Assembly: GCF_018130465.1 (NCBI RefSeq)
Contig: NZ_JAFCKJ010000004.1
Coordinates: forward strand, 248,001-312,000
DNA: 64,000 nucleotides
Direction of reading: 5' to 3'
From: Bradyrhizobium canariense
Lineage (GTDB): Bacteria; Pseudomonadota; Alphaproteobacteria; Rhizobiales; Xanthobacteraceae
Shown: positions 1 through 9,279 of the stretch, piece by piece
Numbering within the stretch: the stretch's first letter is position 1
Layout: every line of letters starts with the position of its first letter
Translations under genes and position numbers: made by a program
The notes under the pieces: model-generated
Databases searched by the model: none
Told to the model about the DNA's origin: nothing
What the model saw: only the letters and a program-made list of their open reading frames with translations

Positions 1-309
1 GCGCCGCGCTGGCAATGGCTGAGCATCGGCGCGGTGACGGCCGCGATCCTCTGGATCGCCGGCTCCGCCCTGCTGTCCTGTTATCTGTCCGAATTCGCCA
101 ATTACAACGCGACCTACGGTTCGCTCGGCGCTGCGATCGGCTTGATGATGTGGATGTGGATGTCGGCCATCGTCATCATGTTCGGGGCCGAGCTGAACTC
201 GGAGATCGAACGGCAGACCCTGCGCGACACGACCACCGGGGCGCCCAAGCCGCTTGGCACCCGCGAGGCCGTCTCGGCCGACACGGTCGGCGCTGCGGCG
301 CCATCCTGA
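1..309 (+). CDS. YihY/BrkB-family inner membrane protein, C-terminal end (partial)
   Basis: The gene enters from the left edge, so its start is not visible; about 102 codons remain before the TGA. The segment contains a hydrophobic stretch (AAILWIAGSALLSCYLSEF), then the family-typical sequence NYNATYGSLGAAIGLMMWMW and a final membrane helix ending in FGAELNSEIER, followed by a polar cytoplasmic tail. This is the conserved end of the YihY/BrkB (formerly 'ribonuclease BN') integral membrane proteins, whose molecular role is unsettled. The family assignment is secure from the motif; the function is not. Confidence 0.85.
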   Translation, partial: APRWQWLSIGAVTAAILWIAGSALLSCYLSEFANYNATYGSLGAAIGLMMWMWMSAIVIMFGAELNSEIERQTLRDTTTGAPKPLGTREAVSADTVGAAAPS

Positions 310-451
310 CTCTGCGATTGGGCCGCTATCCCCTCGAATCAACAATGATGTTAAGGTCATGCCGCTTGGGGGAGCATGAGGCGTGACGGGTTCGAAACGT
401 CACCCGTGTTTTTCCGGTGAGGCAGTCAGCTCTTGAGGCGTAACGCGCGGC

Positions 452-1948
452 ATGATTCGTATTTCGACGATCTTCATCGCCATCTGCATGGTCCTGGTCG
501 CGGCCTCGCTCGGGCTCGCGCTCTACGCGGTCGCCGGCATCAGCGGAACCGAATCCGCGATCGTGGCGCTGACGGCGCTGACCTTCCTGATCCTCTACAA
601 CGCAGTGTCGATGCGACTGCGCGACCGCAGCGACGTCGGCGGCCAGATCGCCGACCTTTCGCGTGGCACCGCCGACCTCGCCCGCCAGGTCGCCGAGTTC
701 GGCCGCCGGCTTGCCACGGTCGAGGGACGCATCGCCTCCTCCAATTCGACCAACTCGGACCGTATCCAGTCGGTGGTCGGGGAGATCAACGAGCTCGGCG
801 GATTGGTCCGGCAACTCGCCACCACCGTGTCGACCCATGAGGATTTGTTGGCTGGCAACGCGCCGGTGCCGGCCCCCGCTCCGGTCGCGAGGCTGGAGCC
901 GGAGGCGCCGCTCGACCTGATGGCCCCGTTCGAGGAGGAGCGGCCGGCTGCCCCTCCCCCAATTCCCGCACCGCCGCCGCGGCCGGCACCACCGGCGATC
1001 CGGACCCAGACCGCCAATCCGGTTCAGACGGCCAACGGCCGCAACCAGACCCAATTGCTGGCGACGCTCCGCAACGCGATCGACGAGAACCGCATCGACA
1101 TCTTCCTCCAGCCGATGGTGACGCTGCCACAGCGCAAGGTCCGCTTCTACGAGGCCGTGACGCGCCTGCGCGACGAGCGTGACCAGCTGGTCGCGGCCGA
1201 GGAATTCATCAGCCTGGCGGAGGCCTCCGGCCTGATCGGGCGCATCGACAACATGGTGATGCTGCGCTGTGTGCAGGTGCTGCGACGCCTGATGGTACGC
1301 AACAAGGAGGTCGGCGTGTTCTGCAACGTCGCGGCCTCCACGCTCGGCAATTCCACCACCTTCGCGCAATACCTCGACTTCCTCGAAGCCAATCGGGCGC
1401 TGGCGCCCTCGCTGGTGCTGGAGTTCAAGCAATCGACCTTCCGCAATCTCGGCCCGGCCGAGACCGAGAATCTCGCCGCGCTCGCCCAGCGTGGCTTCCG
1501 TTTCTCGATCGACCATGTCACGGATTTGCGCATCGAACCGCGCGAGCTCGCCGACCGCGGCGTGCGCTTCATCAAGGTGCCGGCCTCCCTCCTGCTCGAC
1601 CCCCGGCAGGCATCGACCTCGGACATCCACCCTTCCGACCTCTCCGATCTGCTCGGCCGCTTCGGCATCGATCTGATCGCCGAGCGGATCGAGGGCGAGC
1701 GCGCCGTGATCGACCTGCTCGACTATGACGTGCGGTTCGGCCAGGGGTTTCTGTTCGCGCCGCCCCGACCATTGCGGCCGGAGGGGTCATCTGCTACCGG
1801 CGGGGCCTCGCCGAACCAGGCGCAGGATATTCAGGGATCCAATGGCTCCGCTTCCCCCAGCCAAGGCGCGACATCTGGCGCAACGTCTGCCGCGCCTCCA
1901 ACCCAACGCATCACCACCGGCAGCGCGGCGCTCGCGCGGCGCATCTGA
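452..1948 (+). CDS. membrane-anchored EAL-domain protein, degenerate catalytic motifs
   Basis: 498 aa. Two hydrophobic helices at residues about 4-52 anchor the protein, a coiled-coil-like region follows (about 60-135), then a Pro/Ala-rich linker (about 140-190) and an EAL-type domain (about 200-440). In active cyclic-di-GMP phosphodiesterases the EAL triad, the DDFGTG loop and other acidic residues bind metals. Here the EAL position reads E-A-V (Glu234), the second motif is LEFKQ and the loop reads IDHVTDL, so several metal ligands are lost; the late E and GQGFLF motifs remain. It is probably a non-catalytic c-di-GMP binder or protein-interaction module. The HAD gene follows 15 bp downstream. 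Family call is firm; loss of activity is inference. Confidence 0.85.
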   Translation: MIRISTIFIAICMVLVAASLGLALYAVAGISGTESAIVALTALTFLILYNAVSMRLRDRSDVGGQIADLSRGTADLARQVAEFGRRLATVEGRIASSNSTNSDRIQSVVGEINELGGLVRQLATTVSTHEDLLAGNAPVPAPAPVARLEPEAPLDLMAPFEEERPAAPPPIPAPPPRPAPPAIRTQTANPVQTANGRNQTQLLATLRNAIDENRIDIFLQPMVTLPQRKVRFYEAVTRLRDERDQLVAAEEFISLAEASGLIGRIDNMVMLRCVQVLRRLMVRNKEVGVFCNVAASTLGNSTTFAQYLDFLEANRALAPSLVLEFKQSTFRNLGPAETENLAALAQRGFRFSIDHVTDLRIEPRELADRGVRFIKVPASLLLDPRQASTSDIHPSDLSDLLGRFGIDLIAERIEGERAVIDLLDYDVRFGQGFLFAPPRPLRPEGSSATGGASPNQAQDIQGSNGSASPSQGATSGATSAAPPTQRITTGSAALARRI

Positions 1949-1963
1949 TCGGCCGCACGCATC

Positions 1964-2818
1964 ATGACCACGCTGCATTTCGCCGAAAGCCTGCGCGAGC
2001 TCGTGGCTGGCGTCGACGTCGTGCTCAGCGACATCTGGGGCGTGGTCCATAACGGCCTCGAATCCTTCCCCGAAGCCTGCGAGGCGCTGCACACCTATCG
2101 CAGCCGCGGCGGTACGGTGATCCTGATCACCAACGCGCCGCGCCCGGCCGACTCCGTGCAGCGGCAATTGCGCAAGCTCGGCGTCGCCGACGAGACCTAT
2201 GACGCGATCGTGTCTTCGGGCGACCTGACGCGGCTCTATGTCGCCGACCATCCCGGCCGCAAGATGTTCTGGCTCGGCCCCGAGCGCGACAACTCGATCT
2301 ACCGCGGCCTCGATGCGGTGACCGCGCCGCTGGAGGAGGCAGATTACATCGTCTGCACCGGCCTCTATGACGACGAGACCGAGACGGCGGAAGACTATCG
2401 CGGCATGATGCTGAAGGCGCGCGAGCGCAAGCTGACGCTGGTTTGTGCCAACCCCGACATCGTGGTGGAACGCGGCGACCGGCTGATCTATTGCGCCGGC
2501 GCGATCGCGGAGCTCTATCGCGAGCTCGGCGGCGAGGTGATCTTCTACGGCAAGCCGCACCGGCCGATCTACGAGCGCGCGATGGCGCTCGCGGGCGAAC
2601 GCCAGGGCCACCCGATCGACCGCAAAAAGGTGCTCGCGATCGGCGATTCCGTCCGGACCGACCTCACCGGCGCGCGCGAGTTCGGCATCGATTGCCTGTT
2701 CGTGACCCGCGGCATCCATGCCGAGGAGTTCGAGGGTCTCGACCAGCTCGACCCGGCTTCGGTGCTGGAATTGTTCGGCCATCCGCCGAAGGCGCTGATG
2801 CGCGAACTGAAGTGGTAG
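1964..2818 (+). CDS. HAD-superfamily class IIA phosphatase (TIGR01459-type)
   Basis: 284 aa soluble protein. HAD motif I is LSDIWGVVHNG near residue 25, motif II lies around LITNAPRP, and motif III/IV is AIGDSVRTDLTGA near residue 225, with a class IIA cap between motifs II and III as in NagD-like enzymes. The family hydrolyses small phosphate esters; the substrate of this subgroup is not established. It starts 15 bp after the EAL gene. Across a short divergent CheY gene it lies close to ribF, which makes a flavin-pathway phosphatase conceivable but unproven. Confidence 0.85.
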   Translation: MTTLHFAESLRELVAGVDVVLSDIWGVVHNGLESFPEACEALHTYRSRGGTVILITNAPRPADSVQRQLRKLGVADETYDAIVSSGDLTRLYVADHPGRKMFWLGPERDNSIYRGLDAVTAPLEEADYIVCTGLYDDETETAEDYRGMMLKARERKLTLVCANPDIVVERGDRLIYCAGAIAELYRELGGEVIFYGKPHRPIYERAMALAGERQGHPIDRKKVLAIGDSVRTDLTGAREFGIDCLFVTRGIHAEEFEGLDQLDPASVLELFGHPPKALMRELKW

Positions 2819-2884
2819 CGAGCTGATCGTCGTTCCCGGCTGATGTGGAGCATCGAAGCCGGAATGACGAACCCGACGCAGAAA

Positions 2885-2905
2885 GCCCGGGACAACCGCC
2901 CGGGC
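2885..2905 (-). terminator. hairpin terminator between the HAD gene and cheY-like gene
   Basis: GCCCGGG and CCCGGGC arms separated by a short loop, followed on the minus strand by a short T-rich stretch. It lies just past the stop of the CheY-like gene and between convergent genes, so it may serve both strands. The T tract is short. Confidence 0.55.
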
Positions 2906-2938
2906 CTTCCGAATTCGACTGATGGCTCCGATCGCGCC

Positions 2939-3334
2939 TTACGCGCTCGCCATGTCCGGGAAGACCGCCTCGATCTTGGTCTTCAGCGTCGCGGCATTGA
3001 ACGGCTTGACGATGTAGTTGTTCACGCCCGCCTTCTTGGCCGCGATCACGTTCTCGGTCTTCGATTCGGCCGTGATCATGATGAAGGGCGTGGTGGCGAG
3101 GTTCGGATCCGCGCGCACTTCGCGCAGCAGGTCGTAACCCGTCATCGGCTCCATGTTCCAGTCGGAAATCACGAGCCCGTACTTCTTGCCGCGCATCTTG
3201 TTCAGCGCTGCCGAACCGTCGCTGGCATCATCGATATTCTCGAAGCCAAGCTGCTTCAGGAGGTTCCTGATGATACGGATCATGGTGCTGTAGTCATCCA
3301 CCACCAGAACCGACATCGACAAATCAACCGCCAT
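2939..3334 (-). CDS. CheY-like single-domain response regulator
   Basis: 131 aa, a stand-alone receiver domain. The acidic pair is Asp13-Asp14, the phosphorylation site Asp58 (VISDWNM), the switch Thr88 (MITAES) and the conserved lysine Lys110 (VKPF). ATG at 3334 was preferred over upstream in-frame codons because a GGGGGAG ribosome site sits 6 bp before it and the receiver fold begins there. The sequence strongly resembles chemotaxis CheY proteins that bind the flagellar motor switch. No kinase gene is adjacent; a cheZ-type phosphatase gene occurs 47 kb away in the window. Receiver family certain, chemotaxis role probable. Confidence 0.88.
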   Translation of the reverse strand: MAVDLSMSVLVVDDYSTMIRIIRNLLKQLGFENIDDASDGSAALNKMRGKKYGLVISDWNMEPMTGYDLLREVRADPNLATTPFIMITAESKTENVIAAKKAGVNNYIVKPFNAATLKTKIEAVFPDMASA

Positions 3335-3563
3335 CTCGACTCCCCCAACGCAAACCCAGGAAATATTACGATCGGACCTGCCAGGCCGGAGACCGGCGGT
3401 TCCACGCTCAAGGACTAGCACCAAGGCGTTAAACAGCCCGTTAACTGGGGACGCCCCCGGCGGACTGAAATCGCATTCGAGGCGGCCGCCCCCTCCCGCT
3501 TGACTTCATCCGGCCCGTCGAGCCACGGTCCCGGCCGGTCCCGCCGGCTCGAGAATTCCCCTG

Positions 3564-4535
3564 ATGGCCCCGCATTTTACCGTTATCCGCGACACCACGC
3601 CGGACTCCGCCATTGCAAGGGGTGCCGTGGTCGCCATGGGCAATTTCGACGGCGTTCATCTCGGCCATCGCGCGGTGATCGCTGCAGCCCTGGAAATGGG
3701 CCGGACGCATGGCCGCCCTGCGCTGGCATTGACCTTCGAGCCGCATCCGCGCCGGTTTTTCAGCCCCAACACCCCGCAATTCCGCCTGACGGACGAGCGT
3801 GCCAAGCTGCGGCTTCTGGCCGGCACCGGACTTGCCGGCGCCGTGGTCATGACCTTCGACAAGTCCCGCGCCGGGACCAGCGCGCAAGACTTCATTCACC
3901 ATGACCTGATCGGGCGCCTGGGCATCGGGGGAATAGCCGTCGGCTACGACTTCCACTTCGGCAAGGGCCGGGTCGGCTCGCCGAGCCTCCTCGTCAACGA
4001 GGCGCCCCGGCTCGGCATCGAGGTCGACGTGCAGCCGCATGTCGATTTCGACGAGCGGCCGGTCTCTTCCAGCGCGATCCGGATCGCGCTCGCCGAAGGC
4101 CAACTCGACGAGGCCACGACCATGCTCGGAGGGCCCTGGTTCATCACCGGCGAGGTCATCCACGGCGAGAAGCGCGGCCGCGACCTCGGTTATCCCACCG
4201 CCAATATCCGCCTCGACGCCAATTGCGGCCTCAAGCACGGCATCTATGCGGTGCGGGTCGGCCGCGGCGCGGAGCGGCTGGACGGCGTGGCAAGCTTCGG
4301 CCGCCGCCCGACCTTCGATAATGGCGCGCCGCTGCTGGAAATCTTCGTGTTCGACTTCAAGGGCGACCTTTACGGACAGACGCTCGACTGCGCCTTCATC
4401 GGCTTCATCCGCGAGGAGCTGAAATTCGACGGCCTGGATGCCCTGATCCGCCAGATGGACGACGATTCCGCCCGCGCCCGCGCCATGCTCGCCGCCGCCC
4501 CGGACGCATTTCCGAGGCTTGGGACGATCGACTGA
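3564..4535 (+). CDS. ribF: bifunctional riboflavin kinase / FMN adenylyltransferase
   Basis: 323 aa, normal length for RibF. It converts riboflavin to FMN and then FAD. The N-terminal nucleotidyltransferase domain shows GNFDGVHLGHRAVI (about residues 28-41) and the SSSAIR motif that closes the adenylyltransferase site (about 170). The C-terminal flavokinase domain contains GEVIHGEKRGRDLGYPTAN (about 195-213). ileS follows about 200 bp downstream on the same strand, the common ribF-ileS-lspA order in Proteobacteria. Confidence 0.97.
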   Translation: MAPHFTVIRDTTPDSAIARGAVVAMGNFDGVHLGHRAVIAAALEMGRTHGRPALALTFEPHPRRFFSPNTPQFRLTDERAKLRLLAGTGLAGAVVMTFDKSRAGTSAQDFIHHDLIGRLGIGGIAVGYDFHFGKGRVGSPSLLVNEAPRLGIEVDVQPHVDFDERPVSSSAIRIALAEGQLDEATTMLGGPWFITGEVIHGEKRGRDLGYPTANIRLDANCGLKHGIYAVRVGRGAERLDGVASFGRRPTFDNGAPLLEIFVFDFKGDLYGQTLDCAFIGFIREELKFDGLDALIRQMDDDSARARAMLAAAPDAFPRLGTID

Positions 4536-4738
4536 GGCCGAAAACCGGGCCGCCGAACCTTTTGCGCTTCCCTTAGCCCCCTGCTATGGAGAGCCCATGT
4601 TTGCGCGGCGCATCATAGGGATTAGCGGCCCGGCTTCCGCCTGAGCCTTCGGGTCGGCGCAAGACCGGGATGTTGTCGTTTCACCCCGCGATTCCGCATC
4701 GCCATCCGTTCCCGCGCCCTTCCGAGCCAGTCAGCCTC

Positions 4739-7700
4739 ATGTCCGACAAGCCACAAAAGTCCCAAAAATCCGAAGCCAAAGACTATTCCAAAACCCTGTT
4801 CCTGCCGCAGACCGAATTCCCGATGCGCGCCGGCCTGCCGCAGCGCGAGCCGGAAATCCTCAAGCGCTGGTACGAGATCGGCCTCTACGAGAAGCTGCGC
4901 GAGAGCGCCCGCGGCCGCGACAAGTTCGTGCTGCATGACGGCCCGCCCTATGCCAACGGCAACATCCATATCGGGCACGCGCTGAACAAGATCCTCAAGG
5001 ACGTCGTGACCAAGAGCCAGCAGATGCTCGGCTTCGACTCCAACTACGTGCCCGGCTGGGACTGCCACGGCCTGCCGATCGAATGGAAGATCGAGGAGGA
5101 GAACTATCGCTCCAAGGGCAAGCCGAAGCCCGACTTCCGCGACTCCGCCGCGATGGTGGCATTCCGCAAGGAATGCCGTGCCTATGCGACACACTGGATC
5201 AACGTGCAGCGCGAGGAATTCAAGCGCCTCGGCATCATCGGCGACTGGGACCATCCCTATCAGACGATGAGCTATCCCGCCGAAGCGCAGATCGCCCGCG
5301 AGCTGATGAAGTTCGCCGCCAACGGTACGCTGTACCGCGGCTCCAAGCCGGTGATGTGGAGCGTGGTCGAGAAGACCGCGCTCGCCGAGGCCGAGGTCGA
5401 GTACGAGGACTACACCTCCGACATGGTGTGGGTGAAGTTTCCCGTCACGTCCCCGGCACATGGTGCGCTCGCCAATGCTTCGGTCGTGATCTGGACCACC
5501 ACGCCCTGGACACTGCCCGGCAACCGCGCGATCTCGTTCTCGCCGAAGATCGCCTACGGCCTCTACAAGGTGACGGATGCGGCCGCGGACAATTGGGCGA
5601 AGACCGGCGATCTCCTGATCCTGGCCGATGCCCTTGCCGCAGAGGTGTTCAAGCAGGCGCGCGTCACGGCCTATGAGAAGGTGCGCGACATTCCCGGCGA
5701 TACGCTGGACGCCGTCGAATGCGCCCATCCCTTGCGTCGCGTTAGTGGCGGCTACGACTTTATCGTGCCCTTGCTGGCTGGCGATCATGTCACTGACGAC
5801 ACTGGCACCGGCTTCGTGCACACGGCGCCCGGCCACGGCCGCGAGGACTTCGATGTCTGGATGGCGAATGCGCGTGAGCTCGACGCACGCGGCATTCCGA
5901 CCGCGATCCCCTACACTGTCGACGAGAACGGCGCCTATACGGCGCAGGCTCCCGGCTTCACCGGCAAGCGCGTGATCACCGACAAGGGTGAGAAAGGCGA
6001 CGCCAACGAGGCGGTGATCAAGGCCCTGATCGAGGCCGGCAATTTGCTGACGCGCGGCCGCCTCAAGCACCAGTACCCCCATTCCTGGCGCTCGAAGAAG
6101 CCGGTGATCTTCCGCAACACGCCGCAATGGTTCATCGCGATGGACAAGGACGTCAGCGAGGATGGCCACGCGAAAAAGGGCGACACGCTGCGCGCCCGCG
6201 CGCTCCATGCGATCTCGGTCACGCAATGGGTGCCGCCGGCGGGACAGAACCGCATCAGAGGCATGATCGCGGGCCGGCCGGACTGGGTGATCTCGCGCCA
6301 GCGCGCCTGGGGTGTACCGATCGCGGTATTCGTGCGCGAGAAGGGCGACGGCTCGGCCGAGATCCTGCAGGACGAAATCGTCAATCAGCGCATCGCCGAA
6401 GCCTTCATGGAGGAAGGCGCCGACGCCTGGTACATGGACGGCGCGCGCGAACGCTTCCTCGGATCCCGCGCGGCTGAGGACTGGAAGAAAGTCGACGATA
6501 TCTGCGACGTCTGGTTCGATTCCGGCTCGACCCACGCCTTCGTGCTGGAAGACCGCCAGAATTTTCCCAATCTCGGCAATATCGTCCGCAAGATCGAGGG
6601 CGGCAGCGATACCGTGATGTATCTGGAAGGGTCGGACCAGCATCGCGGCTGGTTCCATTCCTCGCTGCTTGAAAGCGCCGGCACCCGCGGCCGCGCGCCC
6701 TATGACATCGTGCTGACCCACGGCTTCACGCTCGACGAGAACGGCCGCAAGATGTCGAAATCGCTCGGTAACACCGTCGAGCCGCAAAAGGTTATGAAAG
6801 ACTCCGGCGCCGATATTTTGCGACTGTGGGTCTGCGCCACCGACTATGCCGACGATCAGCGCATCGGCCCGGAAATCCTGAAAAACACCATCGAGACCTA
6901 TCGCAAGCTGCGCAACTCGATCCGCTGGATGCTCGGCACACTGGGTCATTACGGCCCAGAGGATCAGGTTGCCGCAACGGAGATGCCCGAACTCGAACGG
7001 CTGATGCTGCACCGGCTGAGCGAGATCGACGCCGTGGTGCGCGAGGCCTACGAAAGCTTCGATTACAAGACCGTGGTCGCGTCGCTGTCGAATTTCATGA
7101 ACACCGATCTGTCGGCGTTCTACTTCGATATCCGGAAAGACGCGCTGTACTGCGACCCGCCGTCGTCGTCGACGCGCAAGGCGGCGCTCACGACGGTCGA
7201 TATCCTGTGCGACGCGATCCTGAAATGGCTGGCGCCGATCATCAGCTTTACCGCCGACGAAGCCTGGCTGATGTATCGGCCCGGCGGATGCCCTTCCGTG
7301 CACATGCTGCCGTTTCCGCATGATCTGGCCGGTTACCGCGACAATGCGTTGGCCGCGAAATGGGAGACCATCCGCAACGTCCGCCGCGTCGTCACCGGTG
7401 CGCTGGAGCTCGAACGCGCCGCCAAGAACATCGGCTCGTCGCTGGAGGCATCACCGGTCATCTATGTCGCCGACCGCGACATGCTTGCGACGCTGTTCGA
7501 CACCGACCTCGCCGAGATCTGCATCACCTCGAACTACGAGGTGCGCGAGGGCGAGGCGCCGGCTTCGGCATTCCGTCTCGATGCCGTTCCGGGCGTCGCT
7601 GTCGTGGTGGAGAAGGCGGTCGGCACCAAATGCGCCCGCTCCTGGAAGATTTCGCCGTCGGTGGGTGAAGACTCCGAATATCCCGACGTCACCCCGCGCG

Positions 7701-7747
7701 ACGCCAAGGCGCTGCGCGAATGGAAGGCGTTGGGGGTGGGGGTCTGA
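4739..7747 (+). CDS. ileS: isoleucyl-tRNA synthetase
   Basis: 1002 aa class Ia synthetase that charges tRNA-Ile and edits valine. The HIGH motif is at residues about 77-80 ([11 protein letters not shown]) and KMSKS at about 671-675 ([10 protein letters not shown]), with the CP1 editing domain between them and a tRNA-binding C-terminal domain. ATG 4739 (MSDKPQKS) was chosen because the 23 residues encoded upstream of it are not conserved-looking. The minus strand is also open for 899 codons here, an artefact of codon bias. Confidence 0.97.
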   Translation: MSDKPQKSQKSEAKDYSKTLFLPQTEFPMRAGLPQREPEILKRWYEIGLYEKLRESARGRDKFVLHDGPPYANGNIHIGHALNKILKDVVTKSQQMLGFDSNYVPGWDCHGLPIEWKIEEENYRSKGKPKPDFRDSAAMVAFRKECRAYATHWINVQREEFKRLGIIGDWDHPYQTMSYPAEAQIARELMKFAANGTLYRGSKPVMWSVVEKTALAEAEVEYEDYTSDMVWVKFPVTSPAHGALANASVVIWTTTPWTLPGNRAISFSPKIAYGLYKVTDAAADNWAKTGDLLILADALAAEVFKQARVTAYEKVRDIPGDTLDAVECAHPLRRVSGGYDFIVPLLAGDHVTDDTGTGFVHTAPGHGREDFDVWMANARELDARGIPTAIPYTVDENGAYTAQAPGFTGKRVITDKGEKGDANEAVIKALIEAGNLLTRGRLKHQYPHSWRSKKPVIFRNTPQWFIAMDKDVSEDGHAKKGDTLRARALHAISVTQWVPPAGQNRIRGMIAGRPDWVISRQRAWGVPIAVFVREKGDGSAEILQDEIVNQRIAEAFMEEGADAWYMDGARERFLGSRAAEDWKKVDDICDVWFDSGSTHAFVLEDRQNFPNLGNIVRKIEGGSDTVMYLEGSDQHRGWFHSSLLESAGTRGRAPYDIVLTHGFTLDENGRKMSKSLGNTVEPQKVMKDSGADILRLWVCATDYADDQRIGPEILKNTIETYRKLRNSIRWMLGTLGHYGPEDQVAATEMPELERLMLHRLSEIDAVVREAYESFDYKTVVASLSNFMNTDLSAFYFDIRKDALYCDPPSSSTRKAALTTVDILCDAILKWLAPIISFTADEAWLMYRPGGCPSVHMLPFPHDLAGYRDNALAAKWETIRNVRRVVTGALELERAAKNIGSSLEASPVIYVADRDMLATLFDTDLAEICITSNYEVREGEAPASAFRLDAVPGVAVVVEKAVGTKCARSWKISPSVGEDSEYPDVTPRDAKALREWKALGVGV

Positions 7748-7757
7748 TCCCCCGGCC

Positions 7758-8252
7758 ATGACCCCGCTCCGCGCCGGCATCCTCGCGGCCCTGGTCACGC
7801 TCGTGGCCGACCAGGCCTCAAAGCTCTGGCTGCTGAACGTGTTCGACCTCGCCCGTCGCGGCGCGGTGAGCGTGACGCCGTTCTTCGACCTGGTGCTGGC
7901 CTGGAACATCGGCATCAGCTTCGGCTGGCTCCAGAACGACGGTCAGGCGGCGCAGCTGGCGCTAATGGCGGTCAAGGTCCTCGCGGTGGTTGCGCTGGCG
8001 ATCTGGATGGCCCGCTCGCACACCCTGCTGGCAACCATCGCGCTCGGCCTGATCATCGGCGGCGCCATCGGCAATGGCATCGACCGCCTGGCCTATGGCG
8101 CGGTGGTCGATTTCGCCCTGTTCCACATCGAGATCGGCGGAAATACCTATAATTGGTACGTGTTCAATCTGGCGGACGTGGCCATCGTTGCCGGTGTGGC
8201 GGCGCTATTGTATGATTCCTTCCTGGGGGTACCCGCCGCAAAAGCGCCCTGA
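7758..8252 (+). CDS. lspA: lipoprotein signal peptidase (signal peptidase II)
   Basis: 164 aa inner-membrane aspartyl protease that cleaves prolipoproteins before the lipid-modified Cys. Four hydrophobic segments are visible. The catalytic aspartates are in GNGIDRL (about Asp109) and NLADVAI (about Asp140), and the N-terminal region has the expected DQASK motif. It starts 10 bp after ileS and is probably translated from the same transcript. Confidence 0.97.
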   Translation: MTPLRAGILAALVTLVADQASKLWLLNVFDLARRGAVSVTPFFDLVLAWNIGISFGWLQNDGQAAQLALMAVKVLAVVALAIWMARSHTLLATIALGLIIGGAIGNGIDRLAYGAVVDFALFHIEIGGNTYNWYVFNLADVAIVAGVAALLYDSFLGVPAAKAP

Positions 8253-8301
8253 TCCCGGCCGATACGGACCGGCAGGCGGAACCTTGCTTTTGCGAGGGGT
8301 T

Positions 8302-9078
8302 ATGCCGCGCAAGAGCGGCAAACTGCCACAATTTGGAACAGGTACAGTGATGCGCAGCTCGAAGGCCAGCGGTTCGATGGTTGGAGACCCCCGGCAGGGG
8401 TTCTGGCGGGCGTTGAAATTGTCCGCTGTCGCGCTCGGCATCGGTCTCGTCATGTCGGCTGGCGCCGCCCGCGCCGGTGACGACGGCGAGGACGACGACG
8501 ACATGACCTTCGAAGAGAAGCTGATCGACAATCTGATGTCGGGCATCGGCGCCAAGAGCATGGAGAAGAAGGGTATCGAATACCGCGAGCGGTCGCCGCT
8601 GGTGGTACCGCCCAAGCTTGACCTGCCGCCGCCCGCCGGGACCGAAGCCAAGAACGCACCGAACTGGCCGAAGGACCCTGACGAGAGACGCCGCAAGGAG
8701 GCCATTGCGCAGCGCAAGAAGGCCAACAAGGCTCAGGAAAGCTGGCAGGCAGGCCGGGCGTTGTCGCCCGCCGAGATGGAGGTCGGCAGGACAGCCGCAC
8801 CCGAGCGCACCAGCAACGATCCTATTCAGCCGGGCACCAACGGCAACCCGTCGCTCAGCCCCGCCCAGCTCGGTTTCACCGGTGGTCTATGGGGCATGAT
8901 GAAGGGCAGCGGCAGCTCTGAAAACAAGCAATTCACGACCGAGCCGCCGCGCCAGTCGCTGGTCGAGCCGCCGCCGGGCTACCAGACGCCGTCTCCGAGC
9001 TACGCCTATGGCGCCGGAGAGGACAAGACGCGGCGGACCTATTTCGACATCATGTCCGGCAAGGACAAGGAACAATAG
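8302..9078 (+). CDS. secreted hypothetical protein downstream of lspA
   Basis: 258 aa if started at ATG 8302, which has GAGGGG upstream; ATG 8350 is an alternative giving 242 aa. A hydrophobic segment (LSAVALGIGLVMSAGAARA) looks like a signal sequence with an AxA cleavage site, followed by a very acidic stretch (DDGEDDDD) and a mostly hydrophilic, Pro/Lys/Arg-rich body with little predicted order. I recognise no domain. It is in line with ileS-lspA and probably ends that transcript. Likely periplasmic; role unknown. Confidence 0.75.
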   Translation: MPRKSGKLPQFGTGTVMRSSKASGSMVGDPRQGFWRALKLSAVALGIGLVMSAGAARAGDDGEDDDDMTFEEKLIDNLMSGIGAKSMEKKGIEYRERSPLVVPPKLDLPPPAGTEAKNAPNWPKDPDERRRKEAIAQRKKANKAQESWQAGRALSPAEMEVGRTAAPERTSNDPIQPGTNGNPSLSPAQLGFTGGLWGMMKGSGSSENKQFTTEPPRQSLVEPPPGYQTPSPSYAYGAGEDKTRRTYFDIMSGKDKEQ

Positions 9079-9279
9079 CGCTCCTGCCCCTTTGCGATAT
9101 CCCGACAGACGCGGACCCGGCGCCGGCGGCTCGTGCGCGCCGGACGCGGTCTTTAAATTGCTTATCAGTAACTTGCGCCCGAGTTGAGTTCTCTGCTTCG
9201 TGACGCGAAGCGTTTGCCGCACGGTGTACGATGCCGTGCCTCCGAGCCGGACTTCCGGGCTCGGCCTTTCATAAGGATC

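Noticed and set aside
4622-7321. 899-codon open frame on the minus strand opposite ileS
   Set aside because: Composition is that of an antisense shadow in high-GC DNA; ileS on the plus strand has all motifs.
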